Source: Streptomyces sp. SID5785
GTDB lineage: Bacteria; Actinomycetota; Actinomycetes; Streptomycetales; Streptomycetaceae
Assembly: GCF_009870065.1 (NCBI RefSeq)
Contig: NZ_WWIA01000682.1
Coordinates: 1-33,979, forward strand
Length of the DNA stretch: 33,979 nucleotides
Direction of reading: 5' to 3'
Shown: piece by piece, positions 8,458-18,361 of the stretch
Layout of the letters: every line of letters starts with the position of its first letter
Position numbering within the stretch: position 1 is the stretch's first letter
Position numbers and translations under genes: made by a program
The notes under the pieces: model-generated
The model's input: the letters and a program-made list of their open reading frames with translations, nothing else
Database searches by the model: none
Told to the model about the DNA's origin: nothing

Positions 8458-8784
8458 TCAGTACGCGGCGTCGACCTCGTAGACGGCGAACGGGACGGGG
8501 GTCCTGGTGTCGCGGTAGGGGCGCAGGGGGGCGGTGTCCGCGCGGTGCCCGGCGCCCGCCTCCCACTGCTGGAACGCCTCGAACGACTCCCAGCGGCTCA
8601 TCACGGCCAGCGCGCTCGGGTCCATCGGGTTGCGCAGCAGCTCGTTGCCGAGCATGCCGGGCACGCCCGCGAGGCGTTCGCTGACCTGGTGGTAGGCGGT
8701 CCGGACGGCGTCGAGCTGGTCGTCGTCGAGCGCCGCCTGGTAGACGAGCACCCGCACCTCGCCCGCGCCGCCGTCACCGGGCAC
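8458..8784 (-). CDS. ABM-like small monooxygenase
   Basis: A 108-residue single-domain dimeric alpha/beta barrel protein. The ABM signature is visible as VRVLVYQAAL (strand), LAGVPGMLGNELLRNP, ALAVMSRWESFEAFQQWE and a closing strand PFAVYEVDAAY. Family members oxidise or cyclise aromatic polyketides, though some only bind them. The GTG start at 8784 overlaps the end of the upstream ABM gene by 11 bases and has GGGGAGAGG at a good distance; a later GTG (8757) is possible. It differs enough from its neighbour to suggest another step rather than recent duplication. Confidence 0.75.
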   Translation of the reverse strand: MPGDGGAGEVRVLVYQAALDDDQLDAVRTAYHQVSERLAGVPGMLGNELLRNPMDPSALAVMSRWESFEAFQQWEAGAGHRADTAPLRPYRDTRTPVPFAVYEVDAAY

Positions 8785-9088
8785 CGGCGGCCGCCTCTCC
8801 CCGCAGCGTGTGCAGGACCTCCATGACGTGGAAGGTGCCGCCCTTGCGGAACGGGTGGAGGGTCGCGCGGTGTTCGAGGTGCGCGGGGCTCTCCTCGAAG
8901 CGGCGGAACTGCGGCTCGTCGACCCAGTCGCTGACGATGACGTACGTGCCGTCGGGCTCCCGGGACAGGGACTGGCCGAGGTTGGCGCTGTGGCCGGTGA
9001 CGGCGTCGGTGCCGGACAGCCACGCCTTCTCGAACTCCGCCTCGCGGCCCGCCTCGATCTCCAGGCGGAGCATCACCCGGAACGTCAT
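8774..9088 (-). CDS. ABM-family monooxygenase
   Basis: A 104-residue ABM-fold protein: FRVMLRLEIEAG, FEKAWLSGTDAV, ANLGQSLSREPDGTYVIVSDW, FRRFEESPAHLEHR and FHVMEVLHTL mark the two beta-alpha-beta halves. It resembles the ABM at 5469-5831 more than its immediate neighbour. The ATG shares one base with the stop of the SDR gene (TGATG at 9086-9090), so the SDR and ABM are made together. Reduction and quinone-forming oxidation of the same ring would be a reasonable joint role, but this is inference. Confidence 0.85.
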   Translation of the reverse strand: MTFRVMLRLEIEAGREAEFEKAWLSGTDAVTGHSANLGQSLSREPDGTYVIVSDWVDEPQFRRFEESPAHLEHRATLHPFRKGGTFHVMEVLHTLRGEAAAGAR

Positions 9089-9843
9089 CAGGAGATCCCC
9101 CCGTCGACGCCGATGGTGTTCCCGGTGACGTAGCGGGACAGGTCGCTGGCGAGCCACATGACGGCGCCGGCCACCTCGTCGGGCTTGCCGAGCCGGCCCA
9201 GGGCGGTCTTCGCGCCGTAGCGCTCGCTCATCAGGCGCCGCTGGTCCTCGGGCAGCTCGTGGAAGTTCTCCGTCTCGATGACGCCGAGGGCGACGATGTT
9301 GAAGCGGATGCCCTTGCCGCCGAACTCCTTGGCGAGCGACCGGTTGAGGCCGACGAGCGCGGCCTTGGTCGCGGTGTAGTGGGAGCGCAGCGGGACGCCG
9401 GCCTCGGTGGCGCGGGAGCCGACCGAGACGACCGACGAGCCCTCGCCGAGCAGCGGCAGCGCGTGCTGGATGACGAGGTGGGCGCCGGTGAGGTTGGTGG
9501 CGACGATGCGCTGCCACTCGTCGAGGCTCAGCTCGCCGTACGGGACGTGGCTGATGGCGCCGGCGTTGTTGACCACGAGGTCGAGGCGGTCGCCGTGCAG
9601 CGTGCGGACCTGCTCGAGCAGCGAGGCGATCTCCTCGGGCTTCGACAGGTCGGCGCGCAGCACGTGGTGGTCGCCACCGGTCTCCTGCAGCTCCTTCTCG
9701 AGGCTGGTGACGTAGTCGCTGGGGTGGACGTAGCAGGTGACGACGTCGACGCCGGCCCGGGCGAGGGCGAGCACGATGCCGCGGCCCACGCCGCGCGTGC
9801 CACCGGTGACCAGGGCCTTCTTGCCCCGCAGTTCGAGGTCCAT
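9088..9843 (-). CDS. SDR-family ketoreductase
   Basis: A 251-residue classical short-chain dehydrogenase/reductase. NADP motif [10 protein letters not shown] near residue 14, NNAG at about residue 91, the catalytic Ser in SVVSVGSRA and the YTATK Tyr/Lys pair are all present; the C-terminus [14 protein letters not shown] is typical of FabG-like reductases. In type II systems such enzymes reduce a defined ketone of the chain or a quinone after cyclisation. ATG at 9843 has AAGGA six bases upstream. It lies in the KS operon, between the DUF1772 and ABM genes; a second SDR is next to the ACP (15583-16314). Confidence 0.9.
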   Translation of the reverse strand: MDLELRGKKALVTGGTRGVGRGIVLALARAGVDVVTCYVHPSDYVTSLEKELQETGGDHHVLRADLSKPEEIASLLEQVRTLHGDRLDLVVNNAGAISHVPYGELSLDEWQRIVATNLTGAHLVIQHALPLLGEGSSVVSVGSRATEAGVPLRSHYTATKAALVGLNRSLAKEFGGKGIRFNIVALGVIETENFHELPEDQRRLMSERYGAKTALGRLGKPDEVAGAVMWLASDLSRYVTGNTIGVDGGIS

Positions 9844-9870
9844 GGTGTGTCCTTACGTGAAAAGTGTGGG

Positions 9871-10326
9871 TCAGAGCAGGAAGCCGAGGGCCGTGCAGTT
9901 GACGGCGAGCGCGGCCATGGTGAGCCAGCTGCGCCGGCTGTTCCAGGCGCCCCATTCGGGCCGGGGGTCCTGGAAGTCGTCGGGCAGGTTGTCCGGGTCG
10001 AGCGTGCGCATCCAGCGGTTGACCGGAGCGTTCTTCCTGATGGCGATCACCGGGGTGGTCGCCGCGAGCAGTCCGGCCGCGGCGAACAGGGCCCGGGCGC
10101 CGGCGTTCGGTGCGTCGAAGGCGAGGACGGCGTCGAGGACGACGGTGCCGAGCAGGCAGATCGGCATGGCCGGGTCGTAGCGCCGGCCCATGAACGCGTG
10201 GGCGTGCACGTAGCGGTCGACGGGCAGGACGGCGAAGTACGGGAACCCGCCGAGCTGGGTCCCCAGCATCACTCCGGCGGCCAGACCGTTGAGCAGGAGC
10301 AGGAGGGGGGCGAGGACGGTGAGCAC
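9871..10326 (-). CDS. DUF1772 membrane protein, anthrone-oxygenase-like
   Basis: A 151-residue protein with about four hydrophobic segments: LTVLAPLLLLLNGLAAGVMLG at the start, then around residues 55-70 and 80-95, and AALAVNCTALGFLL at the end. The layout with the central N-P-V-N-R-W motif (APVNRWM) is that of DUF1772, whose fungal relative HypC/AflCA oxidises anthrones to anthraquinones. GTG start at 10326, 9 bases after the cyclase stop. A paralogue is at 14730-15191. Oxygenation of an anthrone-like ring is a family-based inference; the catalytic basis is not visible. Confidence 0.8.
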   Translation of the reverse strand: MLTVLAPLLLLLNGLAAGVMLGTQLGGFPYFAVLPVDRYVHAHAFMGRRYDPAMPICLLGTVVLDAVLAFDAPNAGARALFAAAGLLAATTPVIAIRKNAPVNRWMRTLDPDNLPDDFQDPRPEWGAWNSRRSWLTMAALAVNCTALGFLL

Positions 10327-10335
10327 GGTCTCTCC

Positions 10336-12063
<1,728 letters not shown>

Positions 12064-12067
<4 letters not shown>

Positions 12068-13353
12068 CGGTCGCTCCTTCCGGCCGCCGCGGCGGCCGTG
12101 CCCGGCCGGGTGAGCAGCATCGCGGTCTGGAAGCCGCCGAAGCCGCTGCCGACGCTGAGCACGGCGTCCATGCGGTGGTCCCGTGCGGTGACCGGGACGT
12201 AGTCCAGGTCGCACAGCGGGTCCTTGGTGCGCAGGTTGGCGGTGGGCGGGACCACCTGGTGTTCCAGGGCCAGCGCGCAGGCGGCCACCTCGATGGAGCC
12301 GATGGCGCCGAGCGAGTGCCCGACCATGGACTTGATGGAGCTGACCGGGATGTCGTAGGCGTGCGCCCCGAGGCTGCGCTTGAAGGCGGCGGTCTCGTGC
12401 CGGTCGTTCTGCTTGGTGCCCGAGCCGTGCGCGTTGACGTAGTCGATCGCGGTCGGGTCGAGGCGGGCCTGGCCGAGCGCGACGGTGATCGCCTCGGCCA
12501 TCTCGCGGCCGTCCGGCTTGAGTCCGGTCATGTGGTACGCGTTGCTGCGGCCGGCGAAGCCGGACACCTCGGCGTAGATGTGCGCGCCGCGGGCGAGGGC
12601 GGCCTCGCGCTCCTCGATGACCATGACGGCGGAGCCCTCGGCGAGGACGAATCCGTCGCGTTCGCCGTCGAACGGGCGCGAGGCGTGCTCCGGGTCGTCG
12701 TTGTTCGGGGTGGTCGCCTTGATCGCGTCGAAGCAGGCGGAGGTGATCGGGGAGATCGGTGCGTCGGTGGCGCCGGCGACGGCGACGTCGACGGAGCCCT
12801 CCTCGATCAGCTGCACGGCGTGGCCGATGGAGTCGAGTCCGGAGGTGCAGCCGGTGGAGACCAGCGCGACGGGTCCCTCGGCGCCCACCTCCCAGCCGAC
12901 CTCGGCGGCCAGCGTGGAGGGCACCATGTACCCGTACAGGTGCGGGACGCCGTACTCGTGGTCGACGAGCCACTTGCGGCCGCTGTCGGAGAGGGTGACG
13001 TACTCCTCCTCCAGGCCCATGGTGCAGCCGACGGCGCTGCCGATGACGACGCCGAGCCGCTCGGGCGCGAGCGCCGAGGGGTCGATGCCGCTGTCGGCGA
13101 CGGCCTCGCGGGCGCTGACGACGGCGAACTGCGCGGCGCGGTCCATGCGCCGGATCTGGCGCGGCGTCAGCCCCGCGGCCGCCGGGTCGAAGTCGACCTC
13201 GGCGGCGACCTGCGAGCGGAACGGTGCGGCGTCGAACAGGCTGATCCGCCGGGTGGCGGTGCGGCCTTCGGACAGGGTCCGCCAGAAGGCCTCCCGGCCG
13301 ACCCCGCCCGGTACGACCGCGCCGACGCCGGTGATGACGGCCCGTCGGGTCAC
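12064..13353 (-). CDS. ketosynthase alpha subunit of type II PKS
   Basis: A 429-residue KS-alpha with the catalytic triad visible: Cys169 in STGCTSGLD, His309 in [11 protein letters not shown] and His346 in [11 protein letters not shown]. The GHSLGA stretch and [11 protein letters not shown] tail are standard. It condenses malonyl-ACP units iteratively. The GTG start at 13353 overlaps the cupin stop by four bases (GTGA). The ACP it needs is not in this operon but 3 kb away at 16311-16580. Confidence 0.98.
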
Positions 13354-13784
13354 GGCGTCCCACCCACGTCCGGGTTGGCCTGGTCGGGGCGCTGCGCCTG
13401 CTCGGTGTCCACGTGGCCGAGCTCGGGCCTGGGCGCGAGCGGGGACAGGTGGAACGCACCGCGGGCGGTGACCTCGCCGGTGTTGACCAGGCGGTGGCGG
13501 ACCCCGATCGGGACGAGCAGCGAGTCGCCGGCGACGAGGGTCACCGTCTGGCCGTCCAGGGTCATCTCCAGGGTTCCGTCGGTGACGTGGAGGAACTCCT
13601 CGGAGTACGGGTGGTAGTGCTCGGTGATCCAGTCACCGGGCTCCAGGGTGAGCACGCCGCCGAACCCGGAGGTGCAGCCGACGGTCTTGGGGCTGAGGGT
13701 GACCCGCAGGTCACCTCCGCGCTTGGTGTTGGCCTCGACTTCCTCCGAGGCGACCTTCACCGTGCGGCTGATGGCCGTGGTCAC
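13350..13784 (-). CDS. cupin polyketide cyclase
   Basis: A 144-residue single cupin. The metal-binding pattern is visible as His56-x-His58, Glu62/63 ([10 protein letters not shown]) and His97 (VPIGVRHR), with the two PG-type turns GDWITEH and GDSLLVP. Zinc-dependent cupins of this kind (RemF-like, WhiE-II/CurC-like) help close later rings of pentangular polyphenols. A Pro/Gln-rich tail of about 25 residues lies outside the fold. GTG start overlapping the stop of the upstream TcmI gene (GTGA at 13781-13784) indicates coupling. Confidence 0.85.
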   Translation of the reverse strand: MTTAISRTVKVASEEVEANTKRGGDLRVTLSPKTVGCTSGFGGVLTLEPGDWITEHYHPYSEEFLHVTDGTLEMTLDGQTVTLVAGDSLLVPIGVRHRLVNTGEVTARGAFHLSPLAPRPELGHVDTEQAQRPDQANPDVGGTP

Positions 13785-14116
13785 TTGATCCGCCCTCCGT
13801 CCTTGGTCCAGATGTAGAAGGGCTCGGCCATCGCGTCCTTGGGCTCTTTCCAGTCCGGGTCGTAGGGCTCGACGCACTGGGCGAGCTTGGTGTTGATGTC
13901 GTCGTAGAGCGGGTGGCTGCGGGCCCGGTAGAGATTGCCGCCGATGTCGTCGTCGGCCTCGACCAGGTGGAAGTAGAGGCCGTGGAACTTGAACAGGGTG
14001 CGGCGGCTGACGCCGATCATGTGCGGAAGATCGGTCTCGTCCGACTCGCCGAAGATCTTCGCGATGTCCTCGGTCTTGTCGGGCCGGAGCTTGGCGACGA
14101 TCAGGGTGCGATGCAC
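13781..14116 (-). CDS. TcmI-type polyketide cyclase, first gene of PKS operon
   Basis: A 111-residue ferredoxin-like fold cyclase of the TcmI family (Pfam Cyclase_polyket). HRTLIVAKLRP, DLPHMIGVSRRTLFKFHGLYFHLVE, NLYRARSHPLYDDIN and PYDPDW with the C-terminal WTKDGGRIK are characteristic. TcmI closes the last ring of tetracenomycin F2; homologues in pentangular pathways act late in cyclisation. The GTG at 14116 has a strong AGGAGGT five bases upstream, and a SARP-type promoter lies 45-75 bases further up. It leads the 8.7-kb - strand operon. Confidence 0.92.
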   Translation of the reverse strand: MHRTLIVAKLRPDKTEDIAKIFGESDETDLPHMIGVSRRTLFKFHGLYFHLVEADDDIGGNLYRARSHPLYDDINTKLAQCVEPYDPDWKEPKDAMAEPFYIWTKDGGRIK

Positions 14117-14157
14117 GGGTACCTCCTGGTCTCGGTCGACCGCGAAGGTCCCACCGC

Positions 14158-14188
14158 GGACTACAGGTCTGCTCGAATCGCCCTTCAG
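14158..14188 (-). promoter_or_regulatory. SARP-box promoter of main PKS operon
   Basis: On the - strand two half sites, TGAAG (14187-14183) and TCGAG (14176-14172), start exactly 11 bases apart, followed eight bases later by TAGTCC as a possible -10. SARP activators bind direct repeats with 11-bp spacing and replace a normal -35. This would drive the TcmI/cupin/KS operon. The box-to-hexamer gap is 8 here, against 10 at the other sites. Confidence 0.6.
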
Positions 14189-14204
14189 CCGCGGATCCCG
14201 TGCG

Positions 14205-14237
14205 TTCGAGCCGTTCTCGTGCGCGGCGGTGTCGTCT
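14205..14237 (+). promoter_or_regulatory. SARP-box promoter of SchA/CurD gene
   Basis: TCGAG (14206-14210) and TCGTG (14217-14221) start 11 bases apart on the + strand. After ten bases comes TCGTCT (14232-14237), a weak -10-like hexamer ending in T. It points at the gene starting at 14289 and is back-to-back with the main PKS operon promoter. Confidence 0.55.
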
Positions 14238-14288
14238 TCTGCCGGGGACCGACGGGCCCCGAACGCGACCACGAGGTGAGGAACCGGT

Positions 14289-14672
14289 ATGCCCTTCGCT
14301 GCGATCACGTACGACATCAAGCCCGGGTGCGAGGCGGAACTCGCCGAGATCTTCGGGAGTTTCAAGCGCGTCAGGTCGGCCCAGGTGCGGGACGAGGCCG
14401 GCGAGGCGGCCGGCACGATCCTGGCCACGGCCGTCTTCCTGCGCGACGACACGCTGGTGCGGGTCATCGAGTACACGGGCGACCTGGACGCGGTGGCCCG
14501 GCACATGGCGTCCCAGCCCGGCGTGCGCGAGGTGGAGGCGAAGCTGAAGCCGTATCTGACCCGTCCGCGGGACACCGACACCGTGGAGGGGTTCGTCGCC
14601 ACGTTCCGGCGCAGCCTGCTGCGCACGGTGGCGCAGATCTCGGTGCGCGACGGCGCGCCCACGCCCGCCTGA
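14289..14672 (+). CDS. SchA/CurD-like polyketide protein (monocistronic)
   Basis: A 127-residue protein of the SchA/CurD-like family known from pentangular spore-pigment loci (whiE, sch, cur). It starts PFAAITYDIKPG and contains an ABM-like core (VFLRDDTLVRVIEYTGDLDAV), then VEAKLKPYL and a helical tail. Closely similar to the gene at 15188-15583, which starts PYAAITYRMKPG. Exact catalytic role unknown; such proteins are tied to oxidation or cyclisation of pentangular chains. It is alone on the + strand, with GTGAGGAA before the ATG, its own SARP-box promoter, and a terminator just behind it. Confidence 0.85.
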   Translation: MPFAAITYDIKPGCEAELAEIFGSFKRVRSAQVRDEAGEAAGTILATAVFLRDDTLVRVIEYTGDLDAVARHMASQPGVREVEAKLKPYLTRPRDTDTVEGFVATFRRSLLRTVAQISVRDGAPTPA

Positions 14673-14679
14673 ACGCGCA

Positions 14680-14726
14680 CATGCCCACAGGGCCGCGCGT
14701 CCTCGACGCGCGGCCCTGTGGGCGTG
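14680..14726. terminator. bidirectional intrinsic terminator
   Basis: A perfect 18-bp inverted repeat (14683-14700 with 14706-14723), extendable to 21 bp with one G-U pair, encloses a 5-base loop. It sits between the convergent stops of the SchA/CurD gene (+) and DUF1772 gene (-). Confidence 0.88.
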
Positions 14727-14729
14727 GGG

Positions 14730-15191
14730 TCACAGGGCGGTGACCGCCGCGGCCGTGGTCGCGAGGGCCAGCACAGACAGCGCTGTGCGCAGGTAGTGGA
14801 AGCGGCGCCACAGGGGCCGGGGATCCGCCCAGTCGGTGGGGATGTCGGCGGGGTCGGTGATGGACTTCACCCGCCGGTTGATGGGCACGTTGCACAGGTG
14901 GGAGACGCCCGACACGCCGAGCAGCAGCACCGCGGAGACCACGAACAGGCCGCGGGCGCCGCCGTCGCCGAGGACGGCGAGGACCACGTTGACCGCGGTG
15001 GTGCTCAGCACGATCACGGGCATGGTGGGGTCCCAGTTCCGCCCGAGCAGCTGGTGCGCGTACACGTACGTGCCGGTGTCCATCGCGAAGAGCGCCGGCA
15101 GGACGCTCAGGGCGACGGCGAACAGCACGCCCGCCGTCACGCCGCCGCCCAGCAGGGCGGCGACGGCGAAGAACGACTCGGTGCCGGTCAT
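14730..15191 (-). CDS. DUF1772 membrane protein, anthrone-oxygenase-like (second copy)
   Basis: A 153-residue protein with four predicted membrane segments (about 7-35, 55-75, 82-100, 135-152) and the family motif CNVPINRRV in the third loop, like APVNRWM in the paralogue at 9871-10326. The family includes HypC-type anthrone oxygenases. Its ATG overlaps the stop of the SchA/CurD gene upstream (ATGA at 15188-15191), and it ends at the terminator. Two copies in one locus suggest two separate oxidations or a heteromeric complex. Confidence 0.8.
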   Translation of the reverse strand: MTGTESFFAVAALLGGGVTAGVLFAVALSVLPALFAMDTGTYVYAHQLLGRNWDPTMPVIVLSTTAVNVVLAVLGDGGARGLFVVSAVLLLGVSGVSHLCNVPINRRVKSITDPADIPTDWADPRPLWRRFHYLRTALSVLALATTAAAVTAL

Positions 15192-15583
15192 GACGTGGCG
15201 GCCCCCGCGGGGTGGGTGTCCACCGTGAGCTGGGCGATGGAGCGCATGGTGGCCTCGCGGAAGTACGCGGCGAAGCCCTCGGGCGACTGCGTGTCGGTCT
15301 CGCGCGGCTTCGCGAGGTAGGGGGCGAGCTTCTCCTCCAGGATGTGCACGCCCTTCTGCGCGGCCATGTGGCGGCCGACGGCGGCGAAGTCGCCCTCGTA
15401 GTGGATGACCCGGATCAGCACGTCGTCCTTGATGAACACGCCGGTGCCGAGCAGCCGCCCGGCGGCGCTGCCGTCGTCGCCGCTGAAGTCCGGGGTGTCG
15501 ACCCGCTGGAAGCCGGCGAAGATCTCGGCGATCTCCTCCTCGTAGCCGGGCTTCATCCGGTAGGTGATGGCGGCGTAGGGCAT
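15188..15583 (-). CDS. SchA/CurD-like polyketide protein (second copy)
   Basis: A 131-residue paralogue of the protein at 14289-14672: PYAAITYRMKPGYEEEIAEI, LLGTGVFIKDDVLIRVIHYEG, GRHMAAQKGV and LEEKLAPYLAKPRETDTQ align along the whole length. The ATG shares one base with the SDR stop (TGATG), and the stop overlaps the DUF1772 start. It is part of the ACP operon, so likely works on ACP-bound or freshly released polyketide. Confidence 0.85.
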   Translation of the reverse strand: MPYAAITYRMKPGYEEEIAEIFAGFQRVDTPDFSGDDGSAAGRLLGTGVFIKDDVLIRVIHYEGDFAAVGRHMAAQKGVHILEEKLAPYLAKPRETDTQSPEGFAAYFREATMRSIAQLTVDTHPAGAATS

Positions 15584-16314
15584 CAGATTCCTCCGTCTAC
15601 TTCGATGGTGGTGCCGGTGACATAGGCGGCCGTGTCCCCGGCCAGGTAGAGGACGGCGCCGGCGACGTCCTCGGGGCGGCCGAGCCGGCCGAGCGCGGTG
15701 AGCGCCGTGAGCCGGGCGGCCAGCGGCGGCGGCAGCGGGTCGCCGTCGGTCTCGGTGACTCCGGGGGCGACCAGGTTGACCCGGACGCCACGGTCGCCGA
15801 GCTCCTTGGCGAGCGCGCGCGTGAAGCCGACCAGGGCCGCCTTCGACGTGCTGTAGTGCACGCCGAGCGGGCGGCCCCGCAGGGCCACCGAGGCGCCGAT
15901 GTTGACGATCGCGGCGCCCTGCCCGAGCTGGTCGAGCACCTCCTGGGTGACGAGGTAGGCGGAGGTGGTGTTGTGGTCGAGGACCCGCTGCCACTCGTCG
16001 TCGGTGAGCTTCTCGAACGGGACGTGTCCGTCGACGCCGAGGTTGTTGACGAGGACGTCCAGGCCGCCGAGCCGCTCGCGGACCGCCTCGGCGAGACGCT
16101 GTGCGCCGGGCCGGGTGGTCAGGTCGGCGGCGACGAGCACGAAGTCGGCGCCGATCGCCTCGAGTTCGGCGGTGAGGGAGGCCGACGCGGCGCCGTCGCC
16201 GCGGTGGGCGACGGCGAGGGTGGCACCGGCCCGGGCGAAGGCCAGCGCCGTCGCCCTGCCGATGCCCCGGCCTCCCCCGGTGACGAGGACCCGCCGGCCG
16301 GCGAAGTCGGTCAT
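15583..16314 (-). CDS. SDR-family ketoreductase (next to ACP)
   Basis: A 243-residue classical SDR with VTGGGRGIGRA, NNLGVDGH (in place of NNAG), IVNIGAS and the YSTSK catalytic pair; it closes YVTGTTIEVDGGI. The neighbouring SDR at 9088-9843 is a paralogue. Gene order ACP-SDR-SchA/CurD-DUF1772 parallels DUF1772-SDR-ABM in the KS operon. Pentangular pathways often contain such a ketoreductase acting early on the ACP-bound chain, and proximity to the ACP favours that role for this copy. Start overlaps the ACP stop (ATGA at 16311-16314). Confidence 0.9.
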   Translation of the reverse strand: MTDFAGRRVLVTGGGRGIGRATALAFARAGATLAVAHRGDGAASASLTAELEAIGADFVLVAADLTTRPGAQRLAEAVRERLGGLDVLVNNLGVDGHVPFEKLTDDEWQRVLDHNTTSAYLVTQEVLDQLGQGAAIVNIGASVALRGRPLGVHYSTSKAALVGFTRALAKELGDRGVRVNLVAPGVTETDGDPLPPPLAARLTALTALGRLGRPEDVAGAVLYLAGDTAAYVTGTTIEVDGGI

Positions 16315-16580
16315 CGCACCGCCCCGGCCTGCGGGGCGGCGGCGACCATCTTGAGCAGCATGCGCGGCGTCTCCGCCTCGGCCACCGCGTCGTCGTCGAG
16401 CACGACGCCGTACTTGCGGTTGATCACACTGGTGACCTGCAGCAGTGCGAGGGAGTCGTAGCCGAACTCCAGGAAGGGCGTGTCCAGGGCGCCCTCGCCC
16501 TCGAACGCCATGCCCTCCTCCGGGGCGCCGACGCATTCCAGGAGCAGCTCGCCGAGTTCGGACAGGGTGATGTCGCTCAC
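16311..16580 (-). CDS. acyl carrier protein of the type II PKS
   Basis: An 89-residue ACP with the phosphopantetheine site Ser43 in EFGYDSLALLQV. It begins SDITLSELGELLLECVG and is acidic, as PKS ACPs are. GTG start at 16580 with AAAGGAA upstream. It carries the growing chain for the KS-alpha/beta pair. Unusually, it is not beside KS and CLF: a 3-kb stretch with a gene on the opposite strand lies between, and it leads its own four-gene operon. Of the carriers in this window this one most resembles a minimal-PKS ACP. Confidence 0.93.
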   Translation of the reverse strand: MSDITLSELGELLLECVGAPEEGMAFEGEGALDTPFLEFGYDSLALLQVTSVINRKYGVVLDDDAVAEAETPRMLLKMVAAAPQAGAVR

Positions 16581-16654
16581 GGTGGTTCCTTTCGTTCCTT
16601 CGGCAGGGTGTGGATCAGACGGAAACGGTCGGTGGGTGCCCGTGCGGCGGCCGG

Positions 16655-17485
16655 TCAGTGCCGGCCCACGAGCGGACGGCGGCCGTCGGGTACGGCGGCG
16701 GCCAGGTCGAGCTGCGGCGACGAGTCGAGCAGCGCCCGGTGCAGGTACTCGATGCCGGGCGACGGGTCCAGGCCGAGGGTCTGGTTGAGCGCGCCGCGCA
16801 GGTGGCGGTAGGCCTCGAGGGCGTCGCTGCGCCGGCCCGCCCGGTACAGGGCGAGCATCAACTGCTCGTGCAGTCCCTCGTGCAGGGGGTGGCGGGCGGC
16901 GAGGCCGCAGAGCTCGCCGACGAGTTCGCGGTGCCGGCCGAGCCGGAGGTCCGCCTCGATGCGGCCGTGCAGCACGCTCATCCGGGACTCGTCGAGCCGG
17001 GTCGCCTCGACCTCGAGGAGCGCCCCGCACTGCACGTCGGCGAGTGCCTTGCCGTGCCACAGGGCGAGCGCCCGCCCGAAGTACGAGGAGGCCTCGGCCC
17101 AGTCGCCCTGTTCGAGGGCGCGGTGGCCGACGGAGGCGAGGGCGTCGTACTCCTGTGCGTCGATGAGGCCGCCCTGGGTGTCCAGGCGGTAGCCGCCCGG
17201 CTCCGTGATCAGCACGCTCTTGGCGCCGTTGGGCAGGCCTGCGGCCTCGTCGCCGAGCGCCGCGGCGATCACGTTGCGGATCTGGAGGATGTAGGTCTGC
17301 AGCGTGGTCTGCACGCTGCGCGGCGGCTGCTCGCCCCACACCTCCTCCACGAGGGCGGCGACCGAGACGGACTCGTCGGCCTGGAGGGCGAGCAGAGCGA
17401 AGACCTTGCGCGGCTTGACGGCGGTGAGATGCACCGGCACTCCGGCGAGGGTGGCCCGGAACGGGCCGAGGACGCTGATGTCCAT
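16655..17485 (-). CDS. SARP-family transcriptional activator 1
   Basis: A 276-residue Streptomyces antibiotic regulatory protein: N-terminal OmpR-like winged helix (about 1-95, with LTAVKPRKVFALLALQAD, VEEVWGEQPPRS and TLQTYILQIRNVI) followed by the bacterial transcriptional activation domain (about 100-250, DAQEYDALA to LHRALLDS). SARPs bind direct repeats with 11-bp spacing and recruit RNA polymerase. ATG at 17485 with GAAGGAG. It stands 74 bases before the ACP gene and 28 after the thioesterase gene. A likely activator of the boxes listed here, shared or split with SARP 2. Confidence 0.93.
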   Translation of the reverse strand: MDISVLGPFRATLAGVPVHLTAVKPRKVFALLALQADESVSVAALVEEVWGEQPPRSVQTTLQTYILQIRNVIAAALGDEAAGLPNGAKSVLITEPGGYRLDTQGGLIDAQEYDALASVGHRALEQGDWAEASSYFGRALALWHGKALADVQCGALLEVEATRLDESRMSVLHGRIEADLRLGRHRELVGELCGLAARHPLHEGLHEQLMLALYRAGRRSDALEAYRHLRGALNQTLGLDPSPGIEYLHRALLDSSPQLDLAAAVPDGRRPLVGRH

Positions 17486-17513
17486 CCGCAGAACTCCTTC
17501 GGGAACGATGTGG

Positions 17514-18272
17514 TCAGCGGGCGGGCACCGGCGCCGTGGTGTGCAGCGCCTGCCCGACGGCCCGGGGCACCTCGCGCCCGCGGACGAAGAAGTGCGCGCC
17601 GGGCACGGTCCGGAGCGTGAAGCCGGCGCCCGCGCAGTGCTGCCACGCCCGCACCTGTTCGGCCGGCGCCATCCGGTCCTCCCGCCCGGCGAACGCCCCG
17701 ACGGGGCTCGCGAGCGGGCGGACCGGCAGGGCGCGCAGCCCGCGGGCCAGGCGCAGGTCGGCGCGGAGCGTGTCGAGGGTGGCCCGGAGCCGGTCGGGGC
17801 TGCGCAGCAGCACCGGCGGCAGGCTCTCCTCGTCGGTCATCGCCGACATCAACGCCTCGTCCGTGAGGTCGTCCAGGTCGGTGCGGTCGAGCAGCTCCGA
17901 GCGCAGCTGCGGGGCGCTGCACGCCCCGACGAGCAGCATGTGCGGCGGGCGCCGTCCGGCGTCGGCCCGGTGCAGGGCGAACCGGTAGGCGACCAGTGCG
18001 CCCATGCTGTGCCCGTAGAAGGCGTGCGGCTCGTCGAGCAGCGGACCGAGGTCGTCCTCGAGTGCGGCGAGCAGGTCGGCGGGGTCGGTGAGATGCGGCT
18101 CGCGGCGCCGTGTCTCGCGGCCCGGCAGCCGGACGGGCAGGACGTCCACGCCCGGCCCCACGCGCTGCCGCCAGCCGGCGAAGGCGAGGGCGCCCGCTCC
18201 GGCGTGGTGGAAGCACAGCAGCCGGACGCCGGCCGGTCCGGCCTGCGGCCGCACTGCGAGATAACGCTGCAC
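17514..18272 (-). CDS. type II thioesterase (alpha/beta hydrolase)
   Basis: A 252-residue stand-alone thioesterase of the GrsT/RifR type. LLCFHHAGAGALAF is the oxyanion-side motif, FYGHSMGALVAY carries the nucleophile Ser, FAGREDRMAPAEQ the Asp region and VPGAHFFVRG the His. Such enzymes clear wrongly loaded or stalled acyl groups from carrier proteins. The GTG start at 18272 has GAGGAGG upstream. A SARP-box promoter lies 60-90 bases upstream, inside the end of the PPTase gene. With three carrier domains in the locus, an editing role is plausible. Confidence 0.9.
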   Translation of the reverse strand: MQRYLAVRPQAGPAGVRLLCFHHAGAGALAFAGWRQRVGPGVDVLPVRLPGRETRRREPHLTDPADLLAALEDDLGPLLDEPHAFYGHSMGALVAYRFALHRADAGRRPPHMLLVGACSAPQLRSELLDRTDLDDLTDEALMSAMTDEESLPPVLLRSPDRLRATLDTLRADLRLARGLRALPVRPLASPVGAFAGREDRMAPAEQVRAWQHCAGAGFTLRTVPGAHFFVRGREVPRAVGQALHTTAPVPAR

Positions 18273-18328
18273 CTCGGCCTCCTCGGGTCGTGCACCGCCG
18301 GTCGGGTGCGGGATCCGAGGGTCACCGC

Positions 18329-18361
18329 ACCGCCTGGAAGGGCGCTCAACGCGCGCTCAAA
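18329..18361 (-). promoter_or_regulatory. SARP-box promoter of thioesterase/SARP 1
   Basis: On the - strand TTGAG half sites start at 18360 and 18349, 11 bases apart. Ten bases after the second comes GGCGGT (18334-18329). The PPTase stop codon (18346-18348) lies inside the box. Expected transcript: thioesterase and perhaps SARP 1. Confidence 0.5.
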
